DNA of 64,000 nt. It comes from Bacteroidota bacterium (GTDB lineage Bacteria > Bacteroidota > Bacteroidia > UKL13-3). The translations under genes were made by a program, and so were the position numbers. Positions 51,790-60,952 of this stretch are shown here, piece by piece. The notes under the pieces were generated by a model. The model did no database searches, was not told the origin of the DNA, and worked only from the letters and a program-made list of their open reading frames with translations. The stretch lies in the NCBI GenBank assembly GCA_027491355.1, contig JAIXWI010000005.1, forward strand, positions 81,537-145,536, in the 5' to 3' direction. Numbering within the stretch: position 1 is the stretch's first letter; every line of letters starts with the position of its first letter.

Positions 51790-53043
51790 ATGCGTTTGCG
51801 TAGAGTTGTTGTAACAGGTTTAGGTGCCTTAACACCTATTGGCAACACACTTGAGGCGTATTGGGAGGGATTATCAAATGGGGTAAGTGGTGCAGCACCA
51901 ATTACCCAATTTGATGCTTCCAAGTTCAAGACCCAATTTGCTTGTGAGGTCAAGAATTTTGAACCCTCAGATTTTATTGACAAAAAAGAGGCAAGGCGAA
52001 TGGATCGCTTTACTCAATTTGCCATTGTTAGTACTGATGAAGCCATTAAAGATGCTGGCCTTGCGGCTGCTCAAATTAACCCTGATAGAATTGGTGTTAT
52101 TTGGGGAACAGGAATTGGTGGTCTTCACACTTTTTTACATGAAGTAAGTGCTTTTGCAAAAGGTGATGGCACACCTCGTTTTAGTCCTTTCTTTATTCCC
52201 ATGATGATTGGTGATATTTCACCAGGTTTGATATCAATCCGACATGGCTACAGAGGTCCAAACTTTGCAACTGTATCTGCATGCGCATCTTCAACAAATG
52301 CCATTGCAGACGCTTTCAATTACATACGTTTAAACAAAGCCGATGTCATTGTTACTGGTGGCTCTGAGGCTTGTGTCAATGAAGCAGCAATGGGTGGATT
52401 CAACTCAATGAAAGCATTGAGTGAGAGAAACGATGACCCCAAAACAGCTTCAAGACCTTTTGATTTGGACCGCGATGGGTTTGTTTTAGGAGAGGGAGCT
52501 GGTGCCTTAATTTTAGAAGAACTAGACCATGCCTTGGCAAGAGGCGCAAAAATATACGCAGAGGTAGTAGGTTGCGGCCTTTCGGCAGATGCATACCACA
52601 TGACAGCTCCACATCCTGAAGGATTGGGTGCAACACGTGTAATGATCAATGCATTAGAAGATGCTGGCATGCAGCCCGAAGAAATTGATTATATCAACGT
52701 ACACGGAACTTCTACACCTCTTGGTGATCCTCAAGAAATAAAAGCAATCATGAATGTGTTTGGCGAACATGCTTATAAATTAAACATCAGTTCAACCAAA
52801 TCCATGACAGGCCATTTATTGGGAGGAGCTGGAGCCATTGAAACCATTGCCTCAATTTTAGCGGTTTACAAAGGAATCATCCCACCAACCATCAATCATT
52901 TTACTGATGACCCTGCATTTGACCCAAAACTGAATCTTACTTTTAACAAAGTTCAACACCGAGAAGTAAACGCTGCATTGAGCAATACATTCGGGTTTGG
53001 TGGGCATAACGCTTCGGTTATCATCAAAAAATTTACCAAGTAA
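51790..53043 (+). CDS. fabF: Beta-ketoacyl-ACP synthase II
   Basis: Elongating condensing enzyme of type II fatty acid synthesis, extending acyl-ACP with malonyl-ACP. The 417-aa thiolase-fold product has VVVTGLGALTPIG at the N-terminus, the active-site Cys in SACASSTNAIADAF, the first catalytic His in NVHGTSTPLGD, the second in KSMTGHLLGGAGA, and NTFGFGGHN near the C-terminus. Full length. The rnc gene starts 1 bp after the stop. Confidence 0.97.
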   Translation: MRLRRVVVTGLGALTPIGNTLEAYWEGLSNGVSGAAPITQFDASKFKTQFACEVKNFEPSDFIDKKEARRMDRFTQFAIVSTDEAIKDAGLAAAQINPDRIGVIWGTGIGGLHTFLHEVSAFAKGDGTPRFSPFFIPMMIGDISPGLISIRHGYRGPNFATVSACASSTNAIADAFNYIRLNKADVIVTGGSEACVNEAAMGGFNSMKALSERNDDPKTASRPFDLDRDGFVLGEGAGALILEELDHALARGAKIYAEVVGCGLSADAYHMTAPHPEGLGATRVMINALEDAGMQPEEIDYINVHGTSTPLGDPQEIKAIMNVFGEHAYKLNISSTKSMTGHLLGGAGAIETIASILAVYKGIIPPTINHFTDDPAFDPKLNLTFNKVQHREVNAALSNTFGFGGHNASVIIKKFTK

Positions 53044-53044
53044 T

Positions 53045-53830
53045 TTGCGGTTTAAAGATTTGATTTTTGCGGTTTGGCCCTTTATTGAAAAGGAAAAAAG
53101 GACCTTATCTAAACAAATCAAACAAATCACAGGATTTTATCCCGGCAGTTTGTATTGTTACGAACAAGCCCTTAGGCACCATTCTGCCTCTAGAACCATT
53201 CACCAAAATGGTTCAAGAGATAGCAATGAAAGGCTTGAATACCTTGGCGATGCCATGTTGAATGCTGTTGTAGCAGAATACTTGTTTAAAATGTTTCCTT
53301 ACCAAGACGAAGGCTTTTTAACACAAATGCGGTCAAAAATAGTTAGCAGAGAAAGTCTCAATGACTTGGCATTGAAAATTCAACTCAATAAATTGGTGGT
53401 TTATGATAAAAGAACCATGCAGAATTTAACCCTTAGAAACAGTATTTTTGGAAATGCACTAGAGGCTTTCTTGGGTGCAATTTTTTTAGATGGTGGTTTT
53501 TATACTTGTAGGAAGTTTATTCTAGAAAAGCTCATCAAATTCCATGTAGATGTAGAGAAGTTACAACGAACAGAAACCAATTTTAAAGGCAGGTTGATTG
53601 AACAAGGACAAAAAGAAGGTGTGTCTGTTGAGTTTTTAACTGAAGAGAATACCTCAAACAAACAAAAAATATTTATTGTAAGTGCTGTTTTTAACAATCA
53701 AATCATTGGAATGGCTGAAAACCTGAACAAGAAAAAAGCAGAGCAATTGGCTGCCCAAAAAGCACTTGAACAATTGGCGCAAGTTCCCAAATACAAGGAG
53801 CTTAGTCTTGAGCCTGATTCGGATAATTAA
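53045..53830 (+). CDS. rnc: Ribonuclease III
   Basis: dsRNA endonuclease for rRNA processing and antisense decay. The track start at 52997 lies inside fabF; TTG 53045, 1 bp after the fabF stop, gives MRFKDLIFAVWPFI and 261 aa. Catalytic domain: HHSASRTIHQNGSRDSNERLEYLGDAML (RNase III signature with the acidic metal ligands) and GNALEAFLGAIFLDGG with the second Glu. The dsRNA-binding domain runs from NFKGRLIEQGQ to KKAEQLAAQKALEQL. Its last 29 bp overlap the 3' end of truA on the other strand. Confidence 0.92.
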   Translation: MRFKDLIFAVWPFIEKEKRTLSKQIKQITGFYPGSLYCYEQALRHHSASRTIHQNGSRDSNERLEYLGDAMLNAVVAEYLFKMFPYQDEGFLTQMRSKIVSRESLNDLALKIQLNKLVVYDKRTMQNLTLRNSIFGNALEAFLGAIFLDGGFYTCRKFILEKLIKFHVDVEKLQRTETNFKGRLIEQGQKEGVSVEFLTEENTSNKQKIFIVSAVFNNQIIGMAENLNKKKAEQLAAQKALEQLAQVPKYKELSLEPDSDN

Positions 53831-54548
53831 TGGCTGTTAAAAACAAACCATGAGCTGGTACAGACTGTCCTGCATTAGCGCGATTTTTACTTGCTAAAAT
53901 TGCACGAAAATCATCTGTATTTATTTTACCTAGGCCAACATCTAATAGGGTTCCAACAATAGCCCTCACCATGTTTCTGAGGAAACGATTGGCAGTAATT
54001 TCAAAAACCAATTTATTGTTAGGCTTTTCAACCCACATAGCATAACTGATGCTACAATCAAAGGTTTTAACTTGTGTTTTAACCTTACTGAAACATTCAA
54101 AATCTGTATGATTCAATAACAATTTTGCTGCCTCATTCATAGCTGAAATATTTAATTTTGGAGTATAAATCCAACAACTATCTCTTTCAAATGGTGTAGG
54201 CTTAGTGGCTATGATATAATTATACGTTCGGTCTATGGCATCAAATCTGGCATGCAAAGTTGGAGCAACTTGAAAAATCTTTTTTATGACAATGTCTTTT
54301 GGTAACAAAGCATTGAGCTGGTAAGTAATTTGCGCTGTATCTATTTCCAAATCAAAATTAAAGTGTGCAAAATATTGTGATGCATGCACACCCGTATCCG
54401 TTCTTCCACAGCCCGTAATTTGAATGTTAGATTTCAACAAAACCATTAATTTCTGCTCTATTGTTGCTTGAACAGAAGTTGCATTGTCCTGAATTTGCCA
54501 ACCGTGGTAGTTGAGACCATGAAATGCCAGTTCAATAAAATAACGCAT
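53802..54548 (-). CDS. truA: tRNA pseudouridine synthase A
   Basis: Modifies U38-U40 in the anticodon arm of tRNAs. The 248-aa product has the catalytic Asp motif GCGRTDTGVHASQ near residue 50, RYFIELAFHGLNYHGWQIQ at the N-terminus, and FLRNMVRAIVGTLLDVG in the C-terminal half, all TruA hallmarks. ATG start. It follows the glycosyltransferase by 8 bp and overlaps rnc convergently by 29 bp. Confidence 0.95.
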   Translation of the reverse strand: MRYFIELAFHGLNYHGWQIQDNATSVQATIEQKLMVLLKSNIQITGCGRTDTGVHASQYFAHFNFDLEIDTAQITYQLNALLPKDIVIKKIFQVAPTLHARFDAIDRTYNYIIATKPTPFERDSCWIYTPKLNISAMNEAAKLLLNHTDFECFSKVKTQVKTFDCSISYAMWVEKPNNKLVFEITANRFLRNMVRAIVGTLLDVGLGKINTDDFRAILASKNRANAGQSVPAHGLFLTAINYPNQAQD

Positions 54549-54556
54549 TGGAAAGA

Positions 54557-55783
54557 TTAGTCTAAACCTTTTTCTTGAAGCTGCTGTTGAATTAAGTTTT
54601 TCAATTCATCAACCCTGTGTTTCCATGTGTTTTGCTTGCTCATTTCTACCAATTGAACTTTGTTTTCATCTGAAAAATTTTGAAGCACAATTTCAATTTT
54701 ATCTAAAAAATCTACATGGTTGTCTGCCAATTGAATGACATCTTCAAAAGAACGAATGTCATCAGAAAAATTGGTTGATACCACAGGCAATCCCAGGGCT
54801 AAATACTCGTTAATTTTGAGCGGATAAATGCTCTCTGTTAGTTGATTTTTTAGGAATGGAATGATGGCACAATCTGCATGGCACAAATAATCTTTGAGCT
54901 TATGTATTGGCCTTGAACCGGTAAAAATAATGTTTGGTAATTTTGAAAGTCCAAACTCATCAATGTCTGCTTGCTCATACAATCCTACAAAAACCAAGAA
55001 ATCATTTGGGCGGTTGATGGCTATTTCGTATAATAATTGGTAATCTATTCTAAGTTTGCTGAGCTTACCAGTAAACATGATTAACTTACCCTTTAAATCT
55101 TTGATTTCCTTTGGCTTTTCTGGCTTAGGATTTGGAATGTAAAACAAATTGGGATCTGCAGCATTTGCAATACGCACAACTTGCTTGCCATGTTTTCCTA
55201 AATTCTTACACAATGCATAGGAGCTTGCAACCACTAAATCTGATTGTTCTACTGCTATTTTTTCCATGCGAATGCCATGTTTTGCAATGTATCCTTCTTG
55301 TGATATGTCATCACTAGAACGGTACACTTTTAATAGCGGTTGTAAGCAATTTTTGGGGATGACATTGAAATAGGTTGGCAAAAAAGAATTGAAGAACACA
55401 TAGCGCTTAATCCCATAATCCTTGATTACTTTTTTCAATACCTCAGCAACCAAGCCATTGTTGTAACAGGCCATCCAATCATAAAATTTACCATCGGGAA
55501 TAAAATTAATGGGCAAACCCATTCTTGGTGTTACTGATGTAAATTTTACACCATCTATTGCAACTTCATGGTAAATATTTTTACCGAACAAGATTGCATC
55601 TCTTCTGGTAGAGCTTGGATCTATTTTTTTGAGCTTTAAAACATCTTTAAAAGAAAAGGGCTTGTCTATATAAAATACCCTTTGATTTTTTGCAAATTCC
55701 TTGGCAATACTCAATGTAGATGAATTGAGTGTGTTGTCCCAACGGGCCAAACCTAGAATAATGAGGTCATAATCTTGAGCCAT
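54557..55783 (-). CDS. Glycosyltransferase (GT-B, family 1/4-like)
   Basis: 408-aa GT-B protein. The N-terminal domain starts YDLIILGLARWDNTLNSSTLSIAKEFAK and the C-terminal nucleotide-sugar-binding domain has GKLSKLRIDYQLLYE, FTGSRPIHKLKDYLCHADCAIIPF and INEYLALGLPVVSTNFSD, the latter equivalent to the E-x7-E-like region of family 4. No signal peptide or membrane anchor is evident. It is similar to teichuronic-acid or exopolysaccharide glycosyltransferases of Bacteroidota; donor and acceptor unknown. Upstream lies a 220-bp AT-rich gap with long T runs and no recognisable gene. Confidence 0.82.
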   Translation of the reverse strand: MAQDYDLIILGLARWDNTLNSSTLSIAKEFAKNQRVFYIDKPFSFKDVLKLKKIDPSSTRRDAILFGKNIYHEVAIDGVKFTSVTPRMGLPINFIPDGKFYDWMACYNNGLVAEVLKKVIKDYGIKRYVFFNSFLPTYFNVIPKNCLQPLLKVYRSSDDISQEGYIAKHGIRMEKIAVEQSDLVVASSYALCKNLGKHGKQVVRIANAADPNLFYIPNPKPEKPKEIKDLKGKLIMFTGKLSKLRIDYQLLYEIAINRPNDFLVFVGLYEQADIDEFGLSKLPNIIFTGSRPIHKLKDYLCHADCAIIPFLKNQLTESIYPLKINEYLALGLPVVSTNFSDDIRSFEDVIQLADNHVDFLDKIEIVLQNFSDENKVQLVEMSKQNTWKHRVDELKNLIQQQLQEKGLD

Positions 55784-56006
55784 GAATTGCGCTTGTGCTT
55801 AAATCATTGGTAAATTGTTAAATAATATCGAGTATTCCAAAGTTCTTTTCATTTTTTTTATTTTTTTTTAAGGTTTTTGTATGTTGAAGTAAGCATCATT
55901 ATTTTGAATCCGATTTGTAGGCTCAAGAACTTAGCGTAATAACTAACAAATGCTGTCTATTTTTATTAATATTGAACAATTATTTTAGACCCTATACAAG
56001 TTTTTC

Positions 56007-57530
56007 ATGCAAAAATTTTTAATCAAAGATTTAGCTGCTCAAGTTGGTAACGAAATTACACTCAAAGGCTGGGCAAGCAATAAAAGAGAAGGCAAAGGTT
56101 TAGCTTTCATTATATTGAGAGATGGTACCGGATGGTGTCAGTGTGTGGTTGCACAAGAAAATGTGAGTGATACTTGTTTTGAAGAAGCAAAAAAAGTGAG
56201 CTTAGAAACTTCACTTGAAATTACTGGAAAAGTTGTAAAAGATGAGAAGCAAATTGGTGGCTATGAAATTCAAGTGAGCAATTTGCATATCATTGGTCAT
56301 TCATCAGATTATCCTATTGCTAAAAAAGAACATGGTGTTGACTTTTTAACAGACAACAGACATTTATGGCTCAGAAGTCAAAGACAATGGGCAATCATGC
56401 GTATCAGAAACCGCATCATATTTGCCATTCACGAGTTTTTTCAGAAAGATGGATTCGTACAAATGGATGCCCCAATATTTACTGGAAATGCCTGTGAGGG
56501 AACCTCAAACTTATTTGAAACAGATTTTTACGGTGACCCTGCTTACTTAAGTCAAAGCGGTCAGTTGTATGGAGAAGCCATGGCTTTTTCATTGGGTAAA
56601 ATTTATACTTTTGGCCCAACTTTTAGAGCAGAAAAATCAAAAACCAGAAGACATTTGAGTGAATTCTGGATGATTGAACCTGAAATGATTTTCCATGATA
56701 TTTTCGACAACATGGATTTAATTGAACGCTTTTTGAGAGCTGTTGTAACTGCTGTTTTGAACGATTGCGAGAAAGAATTAGAATTGGTTGGAAGAGATAC
56801 CGCTATTTTAAAAAACATCATCAAACCCTTTCCGAGATTAACTTATGATGAGGCAGTAAAAATTATCAAAGGCGAAGTGGATGTCAATGGCAAAAACGCC
56901 ATTCAATCATTAGAAGATGAATTGGTTCTGGTAAACAAAAGAATCAACACCGTTGAAGAAGAAATCAAAACAAGAGAAGAAAAAATCAAAACGCCTGGAA
57001 TGAAAAAGGGTGAAATTGGATTTAACCAAGCCCAAATAGATAAACTCAAACAAGAATTATCAGATTTAGAAGAACAAAATAGAAATATTCCTCAATGGTT
57101 GAACAGCGCCCGAAACTTTGAATATGGCAATGATTTTGGTGGTTCAGACGAAACCGTTTTAACCCGTTTGTTTGATGTGCCAATTATGGTTTACAACTGG
57201 CCTCACGAGGTAAAAGCATTCTATTTAAAAAGAGATCCAAATGATAGCCGATTTGCACGTGGTGTAGACACATTGGCTCCAGAGGGATATGGTGAAATTG
57301 TTGGTGGAGGAGAAAGAGAAACAGATGTAAACTTGCTCATCAACAAAATCAACGAACACCAACTACCAATGGAAGCATTTGAATGGTATTTAGATTTACG
57401 TAGATATGGGACAGTTCCGCATGCAGGCTTTGGATTAGGTTTAGAAAGATTGGTGACTTGGATTTGTAAATTACCACATGTAAGAGAAAGTATCCCATTC
57501 CCTAGAATGTATGGCCGATTATTGCCATAA
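56007..57530 (+). CDS. asnS: Asparaginyl-tRNA synthetase
   Basis: Class IIb aminoacyl-tRNA synthetase, 507 aa. An N-terminal OB-fold anticodon-binding domain (EITLKGWASNKREGKGLAF) is followed by the catalytic core with motif 2-type FGPTFRAEKSKTRRHLSEFWMIEPE and motif 3 GFGLGLERLVTW. Between them, around residues 300-365, is a highly charged, predicted coiled-coil insert (EDELVLVNKRINTVEEEIKT...LKQELSDLEEQN), a feature of Bacteroidota AsnS that makes it about 40 residues longer than E. coli AsnS. ATG start; the outer-membrane protein gene follows after 9 bp. Confidence 0.95.
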   Translation: MQKFLIKDLAAQVGNEITLKGWASNKREGKGLAFIILRDGTGWCQCVVAQENVSDTCFEEAKKVSLETSLEITGKVVKDEKQIGGYEIQVSNLHIIGHSSDYPIAKKEHGVDFLTDNRHLWLRSQRQWAIMRIRNRIIFAIHEFFQKDGFVQMDAPIFTGNACEGTSNLFETDFYGDPAYLSQSGQLYGEAMAFSLGKIYTFGPTFRAEKSKTRRHLSEFWMIEPEMIFHDIFDNMDLIERFLRAVVTAVLNDCEKELELVGRDTAILKNIIKPFPRLTYDEAVKIIKGEVDVNGKNAIQSLEDELVLVNKRINTVEEEIKTREEKIKTPGMKKGEIGFNQAQIDKLKQELSDLEEQNRNIPQWLNSARNFEYGNDFGGSDETVLTRLFDVPIMVYNWPHEVKAFYLKRDPNDSRFARGVDTLAPEGYGEIVGGGERETDVNLLINKINEHQLPMEAFEWYLDLRRYGTVPHAGFGLGLERLVTWICKLPHVRESIPFPRMYGRLLP

Positions 57531-57539
57531 TACTTGTCA

Positions 57540-58676
57540 ATGAAGTTCAAAAAGATTTACTTTTTGTGTGCTATTTTGGTTGTATTTTGTGTGCATTCTA
57601 AAACACTTAATGCACAAGGAAGCAAAATAGAACGCCTCCTCAATTGGGGTTATAAAATAGTAGAAGGTGATACCGCCAAGCATAAAAAAAACTTTCTAAT
57701 TATTCTTCCAATTTGGGGCGTTTCACCTGAAACAGGTTGGCAATTGGGTTTGTCATCAGGATTTGTTATGAGACTCTCCAATGATAGCATTACAAGGCCA
57801 TCTTTGGCAAGGTTGAATTGGCAGTTTACTGAGTTCAAACAATTGAGTATCCGACCCACAATTGATTTGTTTTTCAAACAAAACAAATACTATTTCAAGG
57901 GACAATTTGTGTACAATGATTTCAACGAATATTTCTGGGGAATTGGAAATCAAACAGACGATATCAACAAAGAGCAAAATGAGTTTAAGCAAATGAAATT
58001 AAACCTTCGTTTGCTTAAACAAAAAATCAAAGGATTATATGTTGGTCCGCAATTACAATACGAAAAATTGTACAACATGAAGTTGGGTCCTAAATATATC
58101 AGTCAAGATGTTACCGGCTTAAAGGGTTTTGAAAGTTTTGGAATAGGCGCCGTGTTAGTATTTGATAACCGCGATGAAATTTTTTACACCCAAAAAGGTA
58201 CTTATATTGAAGTTTCTAGCTTGTGGTTAAACAAAGATTTGGCAGGTCAGTTCAGCTTTGATAATTATTTTGTTGATGCAAGACATTTTAAACATTTAGG
58301 CAAGAGAAACATACTCGCCTTTCAGTTTATTGCAAATTTTAACAACGGAAATATTCCATACAGACAACTTTCTGCTATTGGTAACGAGAATTTCATGAGG
58401 GGTTATTACAATGGACGTTACAGAGACAAACACCTATTTAGTTTTCAAACTGAATTGAGAACTGCTGTTTGGGGACCTCTAGGAGCTGTATTTTTTGGCG
58501 GAATAGGGAATGTGGGAAATTCAATCGCTAATTTAAGTAAACAAATTAAACCCAATTATGGATTGGGAATAAGAGGAGTATTGTTAAGAAAAGACCATAT
58601 CAATTTTAGAATAGATTGGGGCTTTGGAGAGGATAGAAACAAAGGCTTGTATTTAACACTACACGAAGCGTTCTAA
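57540..58676 (+). CDS. BamA/TamA-like (Omp85-type) outer-membrane beta-barrel protein
   Basis: 378-aa exported protein: ATG 57540 (track uses TTG 57534) gives signal MKFKKIYFLCAILVVFCVHSKTLNAQ. The mature part is a barrel with alternating amphipathic strands, VLVFDNRDEIFYTQKGTYIEVSS as in the bacterial surface antigen (D15) domain, NFMRGYYNGRYRDKHLFSFQTELR containing the conserved RGY/RGF motif, and RIDWGFGEDRNKGLYLTLHEAF at the C-terminus with terminal Phe. POTRA domains are absent; its length fits the small patatin-less or TamA-like Omp85 families of Bacteroidota. Function unknown. Confidence 0.82.
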   Translation: MKFKKIYFLCAILVVFCVHSKTLNAQGSKIERLLNWGYKIVEGDTAKHKKNFLIILPIWGVSPETGWQLGLSSGFVMRLSNDSITRPSLARLNWQFTEFKQLSIRPTIDLFFKQNKYYFKGQFVYNDFNEYFWGIGNQTDDINKEQNEFKQMKLNLRLLKQKIKGLYVGPQLQYEKLYNMKLGPKYISQDVTGLKGFESFGIGAVLVFDNRDEIFYTQKGTYIEVSSLWLNKDLAGQFSFDNYFVDARHFKHLGKRNILAFQFIANFNNGNIPYRQLSAIGNENFMRGYYNGRYRDKHLFSFQTELRTAVWGPLGAVFFGGIGNVGNSIANLSKQIKPNYGLGIRGVLLRKDHINFRIDWGFGEDRNKGLYLTLHEAF

Positions 58677-58701
58677 TTCCAATTAATTAAATCAACTAGA
58701 A

Positions 58702-59586
58702 CTACTTTGCATGTTTATTGTACAAATGCAATAAAATGCCATCTTTTAAACCTGTATTGGCAGGGGCCTGTATGGTTTCAATTTGCGCCCAATTCAAAAT
58801 GCGCAAATAAATATCTGCCGATACATCAATGATGTCTGCTCTGTCTGGATTCAATTTCAATTGTTCAATTCTTTCTTGTACAGCCATTTTAGATACTTTT
58901 CTATGAAACCTTTTGAGTTGATCGGCCGTAAAAACTGCAACATTAGAACCTTCGTTAATGAGATGAGCAATTTTATTAATGGTACCACTGGTTACAATAG
59001 CTTCTAAAGGATGAAATCCTGCTGTTTTATGTTGTACCCAATGTTCTATAGTTTGCCATGTTTTTTCTTTGACAGCACCATCAAAAGCCCTTACTGTTCC
59101 TAAATCAAATGACACAGAATTGATGATTTTACAATTACTAATGAGGGTCATTTCTGTACTACCTCCACCTACATCAATGGTTAAATAGTTTTTGTCCTTT
59201 TGAAACAAATGTTGTACTGAGTTTAAAATCAATTCACTCTCTTTTTTTCCATCAATGATTTGAATTTTTAAGCCCAATTTTTCGTGTACAATGTTAGCTA
59301 GTTTTTCTCCATTTTTAGCTTCTCTCATAGCAGAAGTTGCACATGCCATATAATGATCAACTTCAAATGCCTCAAGCATCAATTTATACGCAGCCATTGC
59401 TTTAAAAAAGAGTTTGCGTTTTTCTTTACTAATGTGTTTGTGTTTGAACGCATCGTCACCTAAGCGCACTGGTATTCTAACAAATTCTATTTTTTTAACT
59501 GGCTCTTTACCTGGATCATTTTCTACAGTTCTTACAATTTGTAAGCGAACTGCGTTTGAGCCAATATCAATTGCTGCTAATTTCAT
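58702..59586 (-). CDS. Ppx/GppA phosphatase family protein
   Basis: ASKHA-fold phosphatase of 294 aa; family members degrade polyphosphate or convert pppGpp to ppGpp. It has the phosphate 1 loop AAIDIGSNAVRLQIVRT at the N-terminus, ACATSAMREAKN, and the phosphate 2 loop TIDVGGGSTEMTLI near residue 140. It lacks the C-terminal HD domain of long Ppx proteins, so it is the short two-domain form. It follows the GNAT gene by 6 bp. Confidence 0.9.
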   Translation of the reverse strand: MKLAAIDIGSNAVRLQIVRTVENDPGKEPVKKIEFVRIPVRLGDDAFKHKHISKEKRKLFFKAMAAYKLMLEAFEVDHYMACATSAMREAKNGEKLANIVHEKLGLKIQIIDGKKESELILNSVQHLFQKDKNYLTIDVGGGSTEMTLISNCKIINSVSFDLGTVRAFDGAVKEKTWQTIEHWVQHKTAGFHPLEAIVTSGTINKIAHLINEGSNVAVFTADQLKRFHRKVSKMAVQERIEQLKLNPDRADIIDVSADIYLRILNWAQIETIQAPANTGLKDGILLHLYNKHAK

Positions 59587-59592
59587 AAGCCT

Positions 59593-60501
59593 TTACTTTA
59601 ACCACCTTAGGTACCAAGGCAATTTATTTATTTTTAAACGGAAATAGTATGTTTTTGAGGAGCCAAAACTTTTAAAAAACCTAGCAATTCCTGGAATTTC
59701 AGAACCTTCAAAATCGAGTAACATAGAATGGTCGGCAAATTGTACAATCACATGGTCGAATAAATAGTGCATGGCACCCATTTCTCTGCCCTGGTGAGAG
59801 GCATTGCCCAATATGAACACCAATCTGCCTTTGTGCACAATGAATGCAGCGGCAGCCACCATTTTACCATTTGCTTCAAATACACCTTTCACCAATAATT
59901 TATTTTGATTGCTGAGTGCTTCAAACAAATTTGCCAACAATTGGTAATGCTTTGCTTTTACACCTTTGGTTACATGTCCTTTATTGGATTGGTAAAACGA
60001 AATAGCTTGACTGCCAGTAATAGCCTCAATTACCAAACCCATTTTTTGTGCTTTTTTGATGTTTCTTTTGGCTTGGTTTCCGTATGCCTTGTATATTTTA
60101 GAATAGGGTTTATTTAAACCCAATAAATAATTTTTTGCCTTTTTAACAGGGTATTCTGTGGCAATTGCTGCATTGCTTTCGTTCAACTGAATAGCAGCAA
60201 ATTTAAACTGTTCAGGTATGGCTTGAATGAATGTTTGGAGTAATTCAGCAGTGGGAACTGTTCTAGAAAAAACACCTAATTGTTGGGTAAAAAAGGGCTG
60301 ATACAAATAAGCAACTCCCCATTTTTTATGATGGGTCAAAGGCATCACAGCTTCGTAATCATTGAATACCAATGCATGCCAATGAGGGCTAACTTTGTTC
60401 AAATACCAGCTATAAGCATATACCAAAGAAAAGTGGGATTGTTCAATGCACAAATCCCACTTTTTTTGATCAATATTTTCGTGTTGAATGAATTGTATCA
60501 A
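59593..60501 (-). CDS. GNAT/FemAB-like acyltransferase family protein
   Basis: 302-aa protein with two GNAT-like halves. The second has KRNIKKAQKMGLVIEA, KMVAAAAFIVHKGRLVFILGNASHQG and LDFEGSEIPGIARFFKSFGS, the pattern shared with FemAB-like and BioF2-like acetyltransferases in Bacteroidota. FemAB proteins add amino acids to peptidoglycan using aminoacyl-tRNA, but many relatives act on other substrates, so no specific reaction is claimed. No signal peptide. In the aspS-DUF3127-this-Ppx minus-strand run. Confidence 0.65.
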   Translation of the reverse strand: MIQFIQHENIDQKKWDLCIEQSHFSLVYAYSWYLNKVSPHWHALVFNDYEAVMPLTHHKKWGVAYLYQPFFTQQLGVFSRTVPTAELLQTFIQAIPEQFKFAAIQLNESNAAIATEYPVKKAKNYLLGLNKPYSKIYKAYGNQAKRNIKKAQKMGLVIEAITGSQAISFYQSNKGHVTKGVKAKHYQLLANLFEALSNQNKLLVKGVFEANGKMVAAAAFIVHKGRLVFILGNASHQGREMGAMHYLFDHVIVQFADHSMLLDFEGSEIPGIARFFKSFGSSKTYYFRLKINKLPWYLRWLK

Positions 60502-60513
60502 CGCGTTGTTTTA

Positions 60514-60891
60514 CTAAAACGGTAAATCATCCGTTGTGTTGTCAGGCGAAAAAGGAGGCTCTGGATCTGCATGAAAAGTATCGGTAGCCGCATAACCACC
60601 ACCTTGTGCCACTGGTCCGTTGGCTTCAATTTTCCAAGCTCTGATATCGGTGTACCACCTACCATTGTATTCTCTAGACTCAATATTAAGTGATGCTTTG
60701 ATTTCAGTGCCTTGAGGAAATTTTTTTAACTCCTGCACTTTTTCATTCATTACACTCATACAAATTTTTCTCGGGTAGTTGTCTAAAGTTTCTACTACAA
60801 ATTCTTGTTTTGACCAAGGTTTACCGGCTTTACTTTGTCCTCCGGTTTCAGGCATCACCTGAATAATTTTACCAATAATGTCTAATGCCAT
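60514..60891 (-). CDS. DUF3127 family protein with SSB-like acidic C-terminal tip
   Basis: 125-aa protein; residues 1-90 form the DUF3127 domain, predicted OB-fold: IIGKIIQVMPETGGQSKAGKPWSKQEFVVET and GTEIKASLNIESREYNGRWYTDIRAWKIE. A short disordered linker is followed by the tail ENDING PPFSPDNTTDDLPF, which ends in DDLPF, the same kind of acidic-hydrophobic tip (DDIPF) by which SSB recruits repair and replication proteins. A nucleic-acid-binding role similar to SSB is therefore plausible, but unproven. It is 61 bp upstream of aspS's stop in the minus orientation (i.e. downstream of aspS), and 12 bp before the GNAT gene. Confidence 0.85.
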   Translation of the reverse strand: MALDIIGKIIQVMPETGGQSKAGKPWSKQEFVVETLDNYPRKICMSVMNEKVQELKKFPQGTEIKASLNIESREYNGRWYTDIRAWKIEANGPVAQGGGYAATDTFHADPEPPFSPDNTTDDLPF

Positions 60892-60952
60892 AAATACTAT
60901 TCTTTATTTCGTTTTACAAATTACAAAAAATCAAAGGGCTTTCTGTAATTTT

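Noticed and set aside
55784-56006. 223-bp gap before asnS with long T runs, checked for a tRNA or small RNA
   Set aside because: No cloverleaf or stable hairpin seen; only AT-rich spacer.
60898-60952. ATTACA...TGTAAT repeat between aspS and the DUF3127 gene as a terminator
   Set aside because: AT-rich arms with an awkward loop; better explained by chance in AT-rich spacer.
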